Assembly (NCBI GenBank): GCA_016841045.1
Contig: JAENZX010000011.1
Span: 1-64,000 of the forward strand
Source of the DNA: Thermincola carboxydiphila
GTDB taxonomy: Bacteria > Bacillota > Thermincolia > Thermincolales > UBA2595
Direction of reading: 5' to 3'
Length of the DNA stretch: 64,000 nt
In this document: positions 1-8,702 of the stretch, piece by piece
How positions within the stretch are numbered: the stretch's first letter is position 1
Layout of the letters: every line of letters begins with the position of its first letter
Translations under genes and position numbers: made by a program
Notes under the pieces: model-generated
Databases searched by the model: none
What the model was told of the DNA's origin: nothing
Seen by the model: only the letters and a program-made list of their open reading frames with translations

Positions 1-643
1 TTTCTTCACTGATAATCTTCTGAAAGTCACTGACAATCATTGGATATGGGTGAGGCTCACCTACAGAACCAAGAACATAAAACGTTGTCCTGACATTTGT
101 TACCCAGTCGCTTATTGCCTCATTCATAGCATCCTTTAGTGTACGGCTGCCTGAAGCGACTGATTACACCTTTGCCCCAAGAATCTTCATACGAAAAACA
201 TTGAGTTCCTGTCTTTTAATATCTTCTTCTCCCATGAATACGACACATTCGAGGCCAAATAAGGCTGCCGCTGTGGCTGTGGCCACGCCATGCTGACCAG
301 CTCCCGTTTCAGCAATAACACGCTTCTTCCCCATGCGTTTCGCAAGCAAAACCTGCCCAATGGTGTTATTGATTTTGTGAGCTCCAGTGTGATTGAGGTC
401 CTCCCTCTTAAGGAAAACCCTGGCTCCAGCACAATGCTTCGTTAATCCATCGGCATAGTACAGGTTAGACGGGCGTCCAACATATTGTTTAAGATAATAT
501 TCTAATTCCTTCTGGAATTCAGGGTCCTTTGTGGCTGTTTCATAAGCATTTTCTAATTCATAAAGGGCAGGCATCAGAGTCTCTGGCATATACTTCCCGC
601 CGAACTCACCAAAATGTCCTCTCTTATCAGGAAGTTCATACAT
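1..643 (-). pseudogene. trpB: Tryptophan synthase beta chain, interrupted by an in-frame stop
   Basis: TrpB joins indole and serine to make tryptophan using PLP. The N-terminal part is well conserved, including HTGAHKINN with the PLP lysine (about residue 90) and [16 protein letters not shown]. After ILGAKV a TAA codon (164-166) stops translation, yet the same frame continues as recognisable TrpB ([15 protein letters not shown], then PHPYPMIV) to the window edge, so this is a nonsense change and not a frameshift. Past the stop, the usual GPHPYP reads EPHPYP and the usual VRDFQ reads VSDFQ. These departures are from memory of the family and hint at real decay. The ATG at 643 lies one base after the trpF stop with AGGGGG upstream. 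The 3' end lies outside the window. A sequencing error or a second functional trpB elsewhere remains possible. Confidence 0.8.
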
Positions 644-644
644 C

Positions 645-1253
645 TCAATTCCCCCTCGCATTGCAAATAAAAGCTTCTATCTTAGTAACATCTTTGACAC
701 CATCTGTTTCTACCCCACCACTGACATCAACAGCATAAGGTCTTGCAATCCGGCATGCCTCAGCAACGTTTTGCGGATTTAATCCCCCGGCAAGTACAAT
801 TTTTCCTGCCTCAGAGACAGTGGCGGCAAGATTCCAGTCAAAAGTCCTGCCCGTGCCACCTGCAACTCCAGGGATATATGTATCCAGAAGAAACATTTCT
901 GCATAATCACGGTAAAGTTTCATTTCTTTTAGATAATCGTTATTTTTTATTCTAAATGCCTTAATTACCGGAACATCAATCATTTTACAGTAAGCTGGAG
1001 ATTCACTGCCGTGAAGCTGAACCATGTCAAGCCCACAAGCACTCACAATTTCATTCACGGTTTCTGGCTTTTCATCTACAAACACACCAACCTTTTGCAC
1101 TCCTGCCGGAAGTTGGCTGGTAATGAACGAAACTTGTTTTGGCGTGACTTTTCTCGGGCTTTCTGCAAATACAAAACCCAGGAAATCAGCACCCAGCTCG
1201 GCGGCAATCACCGCGTGATTAACTTCCTTGAGTCCACAAATCTTAATCTTCAT
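645..1253 (-). CDS. trpF: Phosphoribosylanthranilate isomerase
   Basis: Third step of tryptophan synthesis from chorismate: isomerises PRA to CdRP in the cytoplasm. The 202-residue single-domain TIM barrel is of normal length. The N-terminal KIKICGL holds the catalytic cysteine, [19 protein letters not shown] carries the catalytic aspartate and a phosphate loop, and [10 protein letters not shown] and VDVSGGVE form the C-terminal phosphate site. The ATG at 1253 follows AGGAG. It lies 44 bases after trpC and 1 base before trpB, so translational coupling to trpB is likely. Confidence 0.96.
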   Translation of the reverse strand: MKIKICGLKEVNHAVIAAELGADFLGFVFAESPRKVTPKQVSFITSQLPAGVQKVGVFVDEKPETVNEIVSACGLDMVQLHGSESPAYCKMIDVPVIKAFRIKNNDYLKEMKLYRDYAEMFLLDTYIPGVAGGTGRTFDWNLAATVSEAGKIVLAGGLNPQNVAEACRIARPYAVDVSGGVETDGVKDVTKIEAFICNARGN

Positions 1254-1297
1254 TGGCAGCTCCTATTTAAGTGCTGTTATATTAGTTTAAGTGGCGT

Positions 1298-2071
1298 CTA
1301 ACCTATAAGCTCAGAAACCTTTCGAGCTATGTCGTTTTCCCTCATCAGGGCTTCACCAACCAGCATGGCATGAATTCCATGGTGCCTCAGTCTTGTAACA
1401 TCATCCCTGGTATTGATACCACTTTCACTGACTATAACAATCCTGGGGTCAGTAATTTTTTCTTTCAGCTGAAAAGTTGTTTCCAAACTCGTTTTAAAGG
1501 TCTGCAAATCTCTGTTGTTGATACCTATTATTTCTGCCCCAAGACTTAAAGCTCTACCAAGTTCTTCCTCTGTATGTACTTCTACAAGACACTCAAGTCC
1601 CAGGTTCTCTGCTATATTAAAGAGTTCTTTAAATTCTGTGTCACTGAGAATAGCCATAATGAGTAGTACCGCATCTGCTCCCCAAACGTTTGCCTCATAT
1701 AATTGGTAGGAATCGATAATAAAATCTTTCCTTAGCACCGGCAGATGAGTAATACTACTGACTATCCTAAGGTATTCAGGCTCTCCCATGAAAAACTCCT
1801 GGTCAGTCAGAATCGAGATGGCTTTAGCCCCTGCCTCGGAGTAAATCCTCGCTATTTCTGCCGGATTGAAGTCCGCCCTAATCAATCCTTTCGACGGCGA
1901 TGCCTTCTTTATTTCGGCAATAAGTGAGACACCTTCCGTGTCTCTTAGAACTTTTGCAAAAGACCTTGCTTCGCGTTCTCTGACAATATCCTTTAATTTG
2001 GAAAGTGGTACCCTGGCCTTGTTTTCTTCAACTTCTTTCTTTTTATGTGCAACTATACGGTCTAGAATCAA
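1298..2071 (-). CDS. trpC: Indole-3-glycerol phosphate synthase
   Basis: Closes the indole ring, converting CdRP to indole-3-glycerol phosphate. The 257-residue TIM barrel is the usual size and is not fused to TrpF. Active-site motifs are all present: IAEIKKASPSKG, VLRKDFIID, CLVEVHTEEEL, IIGINNRDL and VSESGI. The start is TTG at 2071 behind GGAGGG. It lies in the trp operon 31 bases downstream of trpD. Confidence 0.97.
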   Translation of the reverse strand: MILDRIVAHKKKEVEENKARVPLSKLKDIVREREARSFAKVLRDTEGVSLIAEIKKASPSKGLIRADFNPAEIARIYSEAGAKAISILTDQEFFMGEPEYLRIVSSITHLPVLRKDFIIDSYQLYEANVWGADAVLLIMAILSDTEFKELFNIAENLGLECLVEVHTEEELGRALSLGAEIIGINNRDLQTFKTSLETTFQLKEKITDPRIVIVSESGINTRDDVTRLRHHGIHAMLVGEALMRENDIARKVSELIG

Positions 2072-2102
2072 TTAAGTCCCTCCGGTTTCCAGACACAAAT
2101 TT

Positions 2103-3140
2103 TTATACTACATAGGCTTCAGAATTTTTATAGCCCTGGCTGAATTCTTTTAATTGATTTAACTTTTCTCTGGCTGCTCCTGATTCAATAGCATCTGCTG
2201 CTAGTTCTATTCCTTCTTTAATATCCTCTGCAGCTCCGGCAGCTACAAGCGCTACCCCGGCGTTTAGTAAGACAATATCTCTACGCGCTCCCTTTACACC
2301 ATCTAGTACTTGCCTGGTAATCACTGCATTTTCTTCAGCAGTGCCCCCTATAAGTTCGTGAAAATCAGGGGGATTAAAACCATATTTCTTTGGCTCAAGC
2401 ATATAAGTAAGTACTCTTCCGTCCCTAACCTCACTCACCTTTGTCTCTCCCAAAGTAGATATTTCATCAAGACCACCTGAACCGTGAACTACAAACGCTG
2501 CCCTGGTTCCTAACTTGGCAAGCACACCCGCGATAATTTCAGTAAGTGCAGAGTCGTATACTCCCAGCACCTGACACTGTGCATCTGCCGGATTTGTGAG
2601 GGGACCCAGCAGATTAAAAACTGTTCTAATACCAATTTCCCTTCTGGGCCCGATGGCATATTTCATTGCTCCATGCAGAGCAGGGGCAAATAAAAATCCT
2701 ATACCCAGTTCATCAATGCAATCCCCGACCTGCTCAGGGGTTAAGTTTATATTAATATCCAGCGCTTCAAGTACATCAGCACTTCCACTGCGGCTGGATA
2801 CGCTGCGGTTACCATGTTTTCCCACCGGTACCCCGGCTGCAGCAACCACAAACGCCGCAGTTGTCGAAATGTTAAAGGTATTGGATCCGTCTCCGCCTGT
2901 ACCGCAGGTATCAATCAGAAGCCCACGGGAGGTTTTAACTTTAGTAGCCTTCTGTCTCATAACTCTTGCAAATCCGGTTATTTCATCAATGGTCTCCCCT
3001 TTTATTCTAAGTGCGGTAATCAGTGCACCAATTTGGGCATCTGTAGCTTTCCCGCTCATGATTTCATCCATTAGATCAACAGATTCTTCTTCGGTCAAAT
3101 GGATACCGCTAACGACTTTATCAAGTGCGCCTTTAATCAT
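2103..3140 (-). CDS. trpD: Anthranilate phosphoribosyltransferase
   Basis: Transfers phosphoribose from PRPP to anthranilate, the second step of the pathway. The 345-residue protein has the family signatures [17 protein letters not shown] (PRPP/Mg binding), [20 protein letters not shown] and [11 protein letters not shown]. There is no fused glutamine amidotransferase domain, consistent with a separate trpG directly upstream. The ATG at 3140 has GGAGGAG about 10 bases upstream. Confidence 0.97.
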   Translation of the reverse strand: MIKGALDKVVSGIHLTEEESVDLMDEIMSGKATDAQIGALITALRIKGETIDEITGFARVMRQKATKVKTSRGLLIDTCGTGGDGSNTFNISTTAAFVVAAAGVPVGKHGNRSVSSRSGSADVLEALDININLTPEQVGDCIDELGIGFLFAPALHGAMKYAIGPRREIGIRTVFNLLGPLTNPADAQCQVLGVYDSALTEIIAGVLAKLGTRAAFVVHGSGGLDEISTLGETKVSEVRDGRVLTYMLEPKKYGFNPPDFHELIGGTAEENAVITRQVLDGVKGARRDIVLLNAGVALVAAGAAEDIKEGIELAADAIESGAAREKLNQLKEFSQGYKNSEAYVV

Positions 3141-3184
3141 TCTCTTCTCTCCTCCTCTAAACTAAACCATTCTAGTCTCAAATC

Positions 3185-3757
3185 TCAGCTTATTTTTAGT
3201 TCCAAGAAATTTTTTAACAGTTGTTTGCCGTTTTCCGTCAATATTGACTCGGGATGGAACTGCACCCCTTCAACAGCTAACTCTTTGTGCCTTAGGCCCA
3301 TAATTTCTTCATTGTCAGACCATGCGCTTATCTCAAAGCAGTTAGGAAGAGATTCCTTTTCAACTATTAGCGAATGATACCTTGTGGCTGTAAAAGGAGA
3401 CGGCAGTCCTTGGAAAATTGTCTTTCCATCGTGATAAATCTTGGAGGTCTTTCCGTGCATTAGATTTTCTGCCCTTATAACCTTTCCTCCGTATACCTGC
3501 CCTATTGACTGATGTCCCAGGCATACACCGAGGACAGGTATTTTTCCTCCAACCTCTTTTATGAGATCCATCGATATACCTGCTTCATTGGGAGTACAGG
3601 GCCCTGGTGAAACAACGATGTGTGAGGGAGATAACTCTAAAACTTTCTCTACTGTAATTTTGTCATTACGATAAACCTTTATTTCTTCTCCCAACTCTCC
3701 AAGATACTGGACAAGGTTAAAAGTAAAAGAATCGTAATTATCAATCATTAATATCAA
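3185..3757 (-). CDS. trpG: Anthranilate synthase component II (glutamine amidotransferase)
   Basis: Supplies ammonia from glutamine to TrpE. The 190-residue class I amidotransferase has the nucleophile elbow [13 protein letters not shown], the oxyanion motif [12 protein letters not shown] and the HPE triad motif VQFHPES. The likely start is TTG at 3757, directly after the trpE TGA, because AAAGGAGG lies 8 bases before it; an ATG at 3748 is the alternative. Such proteins often also serve folate synthesis as PabA; a separate pabA cannot be judged from this window. Confidence 0.95.
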   Translation of the reverse strand: MILMIDNYDSFTFNLVQYLGELGEEIKVYRNDKITVEKVLELSPSHIVVSPGPCTPNEAGISMDLIKEVGGKIPVLGVCLGHQSIGQVYGGKVIRAENLMHGKTSKIYHDGKTIFQGLPSPFTATRYHSLIVEKESLPNCFEISAWSDNEEIMGLRHKELAVEGVQFHPESILTENGKQLLKNFLELKIS

Positions 3758-5239
3758 TCAACCAACCTCCTTTAACATAAGTGTCTCCAACAGTGCTTTA
3801 GCTTTATTAATGGTTTCATCATATTCCTTTTCGGGCTGGGAATCGGCAACTATTCCCGCCCCTGCCTGGATGTAAGTTCTTCCCTTATGAACCACAATGG
3901 TTCGTATGGTAATACATGTATCCATATTTCCTGTAAAGCCAAAATAACCTATTACGCCTGCATAAACCCCTCGTCTTGTAGGCTCAAGTTCTTCGATAAT
4001 TTCCATTGCCCTAATCTTAGGCGCACCCGATACTGTTCCTGCTGGAAAACAGGATTTTAATGCATCGAAACTTGACATTTCAGGCAAAATTTTTCCGCTC
4101 ACTGTCGAAACCAGATGCATCACATGAGAATATCGTTCTATTTGCATAAAACAATTTAATTTTATACTACCATAGTCGCAAACCCTTCCCAAGTCATTTC
4201 TGCCTAAATCAACAAGCATAAGGTGTTCTGCCGTTTCCTTCTCATCTGCCAAAAGCTCCTTCTCAAAGAGTTCATCTTCTGTGTTGTCTTTACCCCTTGG
4301 TCGTGTACCTGCTATAGGACATGTTTGAATTTCGCCATCTTCAACACGTATCAGCATTTCTGGAGAAGATCCTATGATTACTGTTTCATCAAAATTAAGA
4401 TAATATAAATAAGGGGCTGGATTAACCGTTCGAAGGTTTCTGTAAACATCAAACGGTTCACCTTTAAGAGGCATATTGAGACGCTGAGATAAGACAACCT
4501 GGAAAACATCACCGGATTTTATATATTCTTTAGCCTTTTCGACTTTGACCATAAATTCTTCTTTTGTCATGTTTGAATTAAAATCTTGCAAACTTCTGTT
4601 CTTATCATAACGTTGTGCTGAAATCATTACAGGATTACTATGTATCATTTGCTTTATTGCATTAATACTGGAAACTGCTTTTTCATAAGTTTTTTCAGGA
4701 CTGCCGCCGGGTTCGGTATTAACAACTATTTTGACTTTATGTTTGACGTGGTCAAATATTAAAACCATTCGCGTTAAGATAAAGTGACAGTCAGGTATGC
4801 CGAGGTCGTCAACAGTTTCTTCTGGAATTTCTTCAATATATCTGATTAGGTCATAGCCGAAATAACCGACAGCACCTCCATAAAACCTGGGCAGACCTGC
4901 AATTGTAGGTGCCTGATACTCCTCCATAATCTTCCTGAGGTTATCAAGTGGACTTCCAGTTAATTCAGTTTTTATTGTAGTTGTACCCTCATCCTTTTCT
5001 ATCACATTATTACCATTTCGGCAAAAGAAGTTCAGGAAAGGTTCAAAGCCTATAAAGGAGTAGCGAGCGAGGTTTTCCCCTCCCTCTACACTTTCCAGGA
5101 GATAAGAATACCGTCCCTTGCAGACCTTTTTAAAAATAGAGATGGGTGTGTCCATATCCACAAATAATTCCGTATAAACCGGAATTAAATTATAAGTCTT
5201 GCTCATTTGTAAATATTCGGCGCTGTCCGGATAAAACAT
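3758..5239 (-). CDS. trpE: Anthranilate synthase component I
   Basis: Converts chorismate to anthranilate, the committed step. The 493 residues contain an N-terminal regulatory domain with [11 protein letters not shown] (the LLES element is the tryptophan feedback site in known TrpE proteins) and the C-terminal chorismate-binding domain with [54 protein letters not shown] and [17 protein letters not shown]. It is the first gene of the operon; ATG at 5239 follows GGTGGGG. Expression should be controlled by the leader attenuator between 5283 and 5530. Confidence 0.97.
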   Translation of the reverse strand: MFYPDSAEYLQMSKTYNLIPVYTELFVDMDTPISIFKKVCKGRYSYLLESVEGGENLARYSFIGFEPFLNFFCRNGNNVIEKDEGTTTIKTELTGSPLDNLRKIMEEYQAPTIAGLPRFYGGAVGYFGYDLIRYIEEIPEETVDDLGIPDCHFILTRMVLIFDHVKHKVKIVVNTEPGGSPEKTYEKAVSSINAIKQMIHSNPVMISAQRYDKNRSLQDFNSNMTKEEFMVKVEKAKEYIKSGDVFQVVLSQRLNMPLKGEPFDVYRNLRTVNPAPYLYYLNFDETVIIGSSPEMLIRVEDGEIQTCPIAGTRPRGKDNTEDELFEKELLADEKETAEHLMLVDLGRNDLGRVCDYGSIKLNCFMQIERYSHVMHLVSTVSGKILPEMSSFDALKSCFPAGTVSGAPKIRAMEIIEELEPTRRGVYAGVIGYFGFTGNMDTCITIRTIVVHKGRTYIQAGAGIVADSQPEKEYDETINKAKALLETLMLKEVG

Positions 5240-5282
5240 TTAACACCCCACCTTTAAATAATATTATTGTAAAAAGCTCCTT

Positions 5283-5321
5283 TAAAAAACACAAAACCAG
5301 TGCTCAAACGAGCACTGGTTT
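5283..5321 (-). terminator. trp leader intrinsic terminator with overlapping antiterminator
   Basis: On the minus strand a perfect 12-bp stem (arms 5310-5321 and 5294-5305, 4-base loop) is followed by TGTGTTTTTT. Its 5' arm can instead pair with an upstream CTGGTTT (5329-5335) to form a 7-bp antiterminator (partner 5315-5321, loop 5322-5328). The two hairpins share bases and exclude each other, the standard attenuator arrangement. It sits about 45 bases upstream of the trpE start. Confidence 0.88.
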
Positions 5322-5342
5322 ACATCTCAAACCAGACATAAA

Positions 5343-5400
5343 CTCAACTCAGCTCATCTCAGCTCATCTAATCTCTGCTCTTTAAAACTCAACTCTACTC
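5343..5400 (-). promoter_or_regulatory. Eleven GAG/TAG triplets, candidate TRAP-like or HutP-like RNA-binding site
   Basis: Read on the minus strand, NAG triplets begin every 5 bases at 5398, 5393, 5388, 5378, 5373, 5368, 5363, 5358, 5353, 5348 and 5343 (plus-strand coordinate of each triplet's low end). Ten are GAG and one is TAG; spacers are 2 bases except one of 7, exactly one missed register. Known TRAP targets have about eleven (G/U)AG triplets with 2-3-base spacers. The tract ends 7 bases before the antiterminator arm, so a bound protein would block antitermination. Confidence 0.85.
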
Positions 5401-5475
5401 TTAAAAAATTGACTAATCTTCTCTTAGCAATAAACTATTCTCTAGCTTACAACACTAATAACTCTTTTAAATTAA

Positions 5476-5493
5476 CTCATCTCACCTAACCTA
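5476..5493 (-). promoter_or_regulatory. Second, promoter-proximal NAG triplet cluster
   Basis: Four triplets on the minus strand (TAG, TAG, GAG, GAG) lie at exact 5-base intervals immediately after the predicted transcription start. Scattered TAG and GAG triplets continue between this cluster and the main eleven-triplet tract. It may be an extra or initial contact site for the same RNA-binding protein. Confidence 0.55.
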
Positions 5494-5501
5494 TGTGTAA
5501 A

Positions 5502-5530
5502 ATATAACACAGTCCAAGCTCCGCTGTCAA
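5502..5530 (-). promoter_or_regulatory. trp operon promoter
   Basis: On the minus strand a perfect -35 TTGACA (5525-5530), 17-base spacer and -10 TTATAT (5502-5507) lie just after the aroH stop codon. Transcription should start near 5495, so the RNA would begin right before the first NAG triplets. trpE-B therefore has its own promoter in addition to any readthrough from hutP-aroH. Confidence 0.82.
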
Positions 5531-5536
5531 TCTGCA

Positions 5537-5914
5537 CTACAACTTATTTGCCAAATCCGTTCTAAGGGAAGCAGCTTCATCCAAGTACTGGTGTCTAATT
5601 TCAGCCTGGCTTTTGTTGGTATTCACGTGCATAAGCACCCTAATAAGTCGTTCCATACTTCCAGGAACATCTATTTCACGTGCACAGAGTAACGGAACCA
5701 TGTTCCAACCAAGTTCTCTTGCCGCAGTAGCTGGGAAATCCGCATTAAGGTCAGGAGTTGTTGTTAAAAAAACACTCGCTATGTCCTCAGTATTTACATC
5801 GTTCACTTTTACCATTGTTTCCAGGAGCTTTTTGGTGGCATCAAAAATTTCGCGCTGTGTATTCCCCTTAGCAGTTATTGCTCCTCTTATTCCACGAACC
5901 GCTTTCTCTCCCAT
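5537..5914 (-). CDS. aroH: Chorismate mutase, AroH type
   Basis: Converts chorismate to prephenate, the entry to phenylalanine and tyrosine, competing with TrpE. The 125-residue protein matches the monofunctional AroH fold. Residues matching the Bacillus subtilis active site are visible: RGIRGA (Arg), LLCAREIDVPG (Cys and Glu), LIRVLMHV (Arg) and IRHQYL (Tyr). The ATG at 5914 follows GGGAGGA. It lies 17 bases after the HutP-family gene, probably co-transcribed, and directly before the trp promoter. Confidence 0.93.
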   Translation of the reverse strand: MGEKAVRGIRGAITAKGNTQREIFDATKKLLETMVKVNDVNTEDIASVFLTTTPDLNADFPATAARELGWNMVPLLCAREIDVPGSMERLIRVLMHVNTNKSQAEIRHQYLDEAASLRTDLANKL

Positions 5915-5931
5915 AAAACCATCCTCCCTTT

Positions 5932-6354
5932 CTACTTTGAAAGCGCTCTGTGTCCAATACCAATAGCAACTTCATCCAAATGAAGAAGCCCTATTCCGAA
6001 AAATAAAGCTACAGTAATGTGATCTTCATATCGAGCAATGCCGATTTTACCTCCCACGTTAAGGCCTACAGCTTTTGGCATTATCTGGGACAACGCTTCC
6101 CTCGTGGCACCGGCAACTGCACCCTCGTCGGCATGAGTGTCTTTAATAACTCCTTCTCTTTTGCCCGCAACCACAGCCCGTTCAACGATTTTTTTTACTG
6201 ATGTTATGAATTCACCACCGTAATCGACGGCAGCTGTCTTAATACCCAATCCGGCAAACGCTTTCTGAAGGCTCTTTTCTTCATCCCGACTCTCGGAGAG
6301 TGCCATTTTAATTGCTACTGATGCTGTTCTACGACTTCCAATATGTTCAGTCAA
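5932..6354 (-). CDS. HutP-family RNA-binding antiterminator-like protein
   Basis: B. subtilis HutP binds UAG-rich RNA in a histidine- and Mg-dependent way and prevents termination in the hut operon. This 140-residue protein shares the family core (AGATREALSQ, GLNVGGKIGIARY, ITVALFFGIGLLHLDEVAIGIGHRAL). Aligned by eye, the B. subtilis His73/His77 metal pair falls on glycines while the C-terminal His near residue 135 is kept, so ligand use has probably changed; a nearby THADEG histidine might substitute. The start is TTG at 6354 behind GAGGAGG. No hut genes are nearby. Its neighbours are aroH and the trp operon, whose leader is full of NAG triplets, so it is a candidate regulator of aromatic amino acid synthesis. 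The family call is fairly sure; the role is inference. Confidence 0.78.
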   Translation of the reverse strand: MTEHIGSRRTASVAIKMALSESRDEEKSLQKAFAGLGIKTAAVDYGGEFITSVKKIVERAVVAGKREGVIKDTHADEGAVAGATREALSQIMPKAVGLNVGGKIGIARYEDHITVALFFGIGLLHLDEVAIGIGHRALSK

Positions 6355-6376
6355 CTAGTTATTCCTCCTCAAGATT

Positions 6377-6409
6377 AAAAAAACACCTCGTCAGGAGCAA
6401 CCTGGCGAG
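6377..6409 (-). terminator. Attenuator-like terminator in the hutP-aroH leader
   Basis: The minus strand reads CTCGCCAGG, loop TTGCT, CCTGACGAG (one mismatch), then TGTTTTTTT. It lies between the promoter at 6438-6466 and the TTG start at 6354, inside the 5' untranslated RNA of the HutP-family gene. A terminator there implies conditional termination, possibly autoregulation. I found no clear antiterminator partner. Confidence 0.7.
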
Positions 6410-6437
6410 CCATCCTGCCTAAATTTTACTTAGAATC

Positions 6438-6466
6438 ATTATATTATATGAATGTTTAAAAATCAA
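6438..6466 (-). promoter_or_regulatory. hutP-aroH promoter
   Basis: TTGATT (6461-6466), 17-base spacer and a perfect TATAAT (6438-6443) on the minus strand. The start would be near 6431, giving a leader of about 75 bases that contains the terminator at 6377-6409. Confidence 0.75.
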
Positions 6467-6590
6467 TAAATGGAGATCGAGTTCTACCGTTACTGACTTA
6501 TGAAATTTTCTATTGCAAAATTCCACAGTCATATATTAAAATATTATTCGGGTGTCATTTAGTAAAGAAATAAACATTTTGGAGGCTCAA

Positions 6591-6989
6591 GTGCGTTTAA
6601 TTCAAGCTCATACTCAAACAAATCCTGCTACCCGTCAGGACGGTTCTTACACAAACCGGGTTAGAGAAACAGGGATTGTTCTGTCACTAAATGAATTAAA
6701 AACGGGAGGTTACTATCTTTTTAAAGAAAAGTTTGGTATGGTAGCTCTAGTGAAGGTTATTCAGAATACCTCTACCCATGGTTGGATAGGTTTCCGTTTT
6801 AAGATAAAGCGAATTCTATATTCTCCGTGGGATATACCGGTGGGAACAATCTTTGAAAAAGGCTATTCCCCAGATACCTCCGCCTTTCCCACTTCCTGGC
6901 ATTTTGAGCCATGTATGTTGTTAATTAAAACCGAAAAAATATTATTACACCGTAACTGTAAGAGTCTTGATGTTGAATCGGTGTTATAG
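6591..6989 (+). CDS. Hypothetical protein
   Basis: Not recognised. The GTG at 6591 is preferred because GGAGG lies 5 bases before it; an in-frame GTG at 6552 lacks a site. The 132-residue product has no signal peptide or membrane segment. It is mixed alpha/beta in appearance, with aromatic-rich strands (GGYYLFKEKFG, GWIGFRFKIKRILYSPW) that suggest a small beta-rich fold. It is a single gene between the divergent hutP promoter and speD. Function unknown. Confidence 0.6.
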   Translation: MRLIQAHTQTNPATRQDGSYTNRVRETGIVLSLNELKTGGYYLFKEKFGMVALVKVIQNTSTHGWIGFRFKIKRILYSPWDIPVGTIFEKGYSPDTSAFPTSWHFEPCMLLIKTEKILLHRNCKSLDVESVL

Positions 6990-6992
6990 ATT

Positions 6993-7024
6993 AAAGGGGC
7001 AGCTCTAAAGATGTCCTTTTTTTT
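6993..7024 (+). terminator. Weak terminator after the hypothetical gene
   Basis: AAAGG and CCTTT arms around a 17-base interior are followed by a run of eight T. The stem is short and imperfect, but the T run directly after the gene supports termination. Confidence 0.4.
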
Positions 7025-7170
7025 ATATGAGGCACGGAATAAATGTTTTCACGAAATCGATGCCTAATGCATAGTTTATTTTATTATCAAATACTGTATA
7101 TTATTTAGGTCTCATCACAAACTACCTTTTAATGAATAATTAGATTAATTACATATATAAGGTGATAAAC

Positions 7171-7992
7171 ATGAATATTAAACCCCTAAATAAAAAATTG
7201 AAGCTTTTTGGATTTAATAATCTTACCAAAACCCTTAGTTTTAATTTGTATGATGTTTGTTACGCGCTTACTCAGGAACAGCATAAAGAGTACATTGAGT
7301 ACATTGACGAACAGTACAATGCAGACCGATTGGTGAATATCCTAACCGATGTAGCCACAATTATCGGAGCCAACATTTTAAATATTGCTAACCAGGATTA
7401 TGACCCTCAGGGAGCCAGTGTAACTATGCTGGTCGCTGAAAACGAGGTGGTTAACGATGATCCCGTTAAAATGTATGATAAAGAATCTCCTGGGCCATCT
7501 TCCGATGCTGTTGTGGGACATCTGGACAAAAGTCATATAACAGTTCATACATACCCAGAAAATCATCCAGACCGAGGTATCAGTACCTTCAGAGCTGATA
7601 TAGACGTATCAACCTGTGGCAAAATTTCACCTCTTAAAGCACTGAATTACTTAATTACAAGCTTCCAACCAGATATAGCAATAATAGATTACAGGGTAAG
7701 AGGGTTCACAAGAGATGTAAGCGGCAGAAAGTATTTTATAGACCATAAGATTAATTCAATTCAGAACTTTATGTCCAAAAAAACCCGTGAACTTTATCAG
7801 ATGGTTGATGTGAATGTTTATCAGGAAAATATTTTTCACACAAAAATGATTCTCAAAGAATACGACCTTGATCATTATCTATTCCAGGTTGACAAGAACG
7901 AATTGGAGCCCAAGGTCCAAAAAAAAATTAAGCGCCGAATTGAAAAAGAGATGCTTGAGATATTCTATGGCAGAAACATGGTGAGAATTTGA
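7171..7992 (+). CDS. speD: S-adenosylmethionine decarboxylase proenzyme, long bacterial (E. coli-like) class
   Basis: Makes decarboxylated SAM, the aminopropyl donor for spermidine. The 273-residue length and the motif [14 protein letters not shown] match the E. coli-type enzyme, which cleaves itself before the serine to make the pyruvoyl cofactor; the Bacillus type is roughly half as long. [18 protein letters not shown] is the second conserved block with the catalytic cysteine. ATG 7171 is preferred, with AAGGTG upstream; a GTG at 7162 is possible. No speE is adjacent, so aminopropyltransfer must be encoded elsewhere or the product used otherwise. Confidence 0.93.
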   Translation: MNIKPLNKKLKLFGFNNLTKTLSFNLYDVCYALTQEQHKEYIEYIDEQYNADRLVNILTDVATIIGANILNIANQDYDPQGASVTMLVAENEVVNDDPVKMYDKESPGPSSDAVVGHLDKSHITVHTYPENHPDRGISTFRADIDVSTCGKISPLKALNYLITSFQPDIAIIDYRVRGFTRDVSGRKYFIDHKINSIQNFMSKKTRELYQMVDVNVYQENIFHTKMILKEYDLDHYLFQVDKNELEPKVQKKIKRRIEKEMLEIFYGRNMVRI

Positions 7993-8181
7993 TAAAAAAC
8001 GACTTTCAAACAACTCGCAGACTTTACAGTAGGTTTCTAAAATGTTACAATTAGTCTAGCTCAAGTTAATCGGTTTAGTGAGGTCCACATTTTTATCCCT
8101 TCTCTAATTTACCAGATAGTTAGGAAGCTAATAAAGTGTATCCCTAAACAATCTGGGCAATAATTTTGAGGAGGTATTTTA

Positions 8182-8487
8182 ATGTATCAAGACAGAAACT
8201 TAACCTGCAAAGACTGTGGTGCGGAATTTGTTTTTTCCGCTTCCGAGCAAGAATTCTATGCTGAAAAAGGCTTTGTAAACGACCCCGGCCGTTGCCCTGA
8301 GTGCAGGGCTGCTAGAAAACAGCAAAACCGTGGAGGCGGGTTTAACCGCGGTCCTCGTCCTCAAAGAGAAATGCATCCTGCAACCTGTTCAGCCTGTGGT
8401 GCTGAAACTCAGGTTCCGTTCCGTCCAAGCGGCGACCGTCCTGTTTACTGCAGCGACTGTTTCTCTTCAAATCGCAACAGGTACTAG
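8182..8487 (+). CDS. Small zinc-ribbon protein
   Basis: The 101-residue protein has two zinc knuckle pairs. An N-terminal CKDC...CPEC lies within the common 'probable zinc-ribbon' domain (LTCKDCGAEFVFSASEQEFY), and a C-terminal CSAC...CSDC is typical of CxxC zinc-binding tails. The linker is Gly/Arg/Pro-rich (RGGGFNRGPRPQR), suggestive of RNA binding. Strong GAGGAGG site and a strong terminator indicate a highly expressed single gene. The molecular function of the family is not established. Confidence 0.85.
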   Translation: MYQDRNLTCKDCGAEFVFSASEQEFYAEKGFVNDPGRCPECRAARKQQNRGGGFNRGPRPQREMHPATCSACGAETQVPFRPSGDRPVYCSDCFSSNRNRY

Positions 8488-8498
8488 TCAAAATATTT

Positions 8499-8540
8499 AA
8501 CCCCCTGCCTCATTGCAGGGGGTTGTGTTTTTTTATTTTT
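8499..8540 (+). terminator. Strong intrinsic terminator after the zinc-ribbon gene
   Basis: AACCCCCTGC and GCAGGGGGTT form a 10-bp GC-rich stem with a short loop (8499-8523), followed by GTGTTTTTTTATTTTT. Confidence 0.93.
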
Positions 8541-8573
8541 TATTTTTTATTTATACTTTCCACATTTTGTTGT

Positions 8574-8602
8574 TTGCCTTTGTTACTGTAATATGTTATA
8601 CT
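8574..8602 (+). promoter_or_regulatory. tRNA-fMet promoter
   Basis: TTGCCT (8574-8579), 17-base spacer, TATACT (8597-8602). It ends 12 bases before the mature tRNA 5' end, as expected for a stable-RNA promoter. Confidence 0.75.
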
Positions 8603-8614
8603 AGATGAAGTTGA

Positions 8615-8690
<76 letters not shown>

Positions 8691-8702
8691 ATTCACAAAT
8701 AC

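Noticed and set aside
164-166. Recoding or readthrough of TAA in trpB
   Set aside because: TAA is used as an ordinary stop in many genes of the window, and no recoding element is visible. Nonsense mutation or sequence error is simpler.
5932-6354. Calling the HutP-like gene hutP with a histidine-utilisation role
   Set aside because: No hut genes are nearby and the metal-binding histidine pair is not conserved by eye, so the functional name would mislead.
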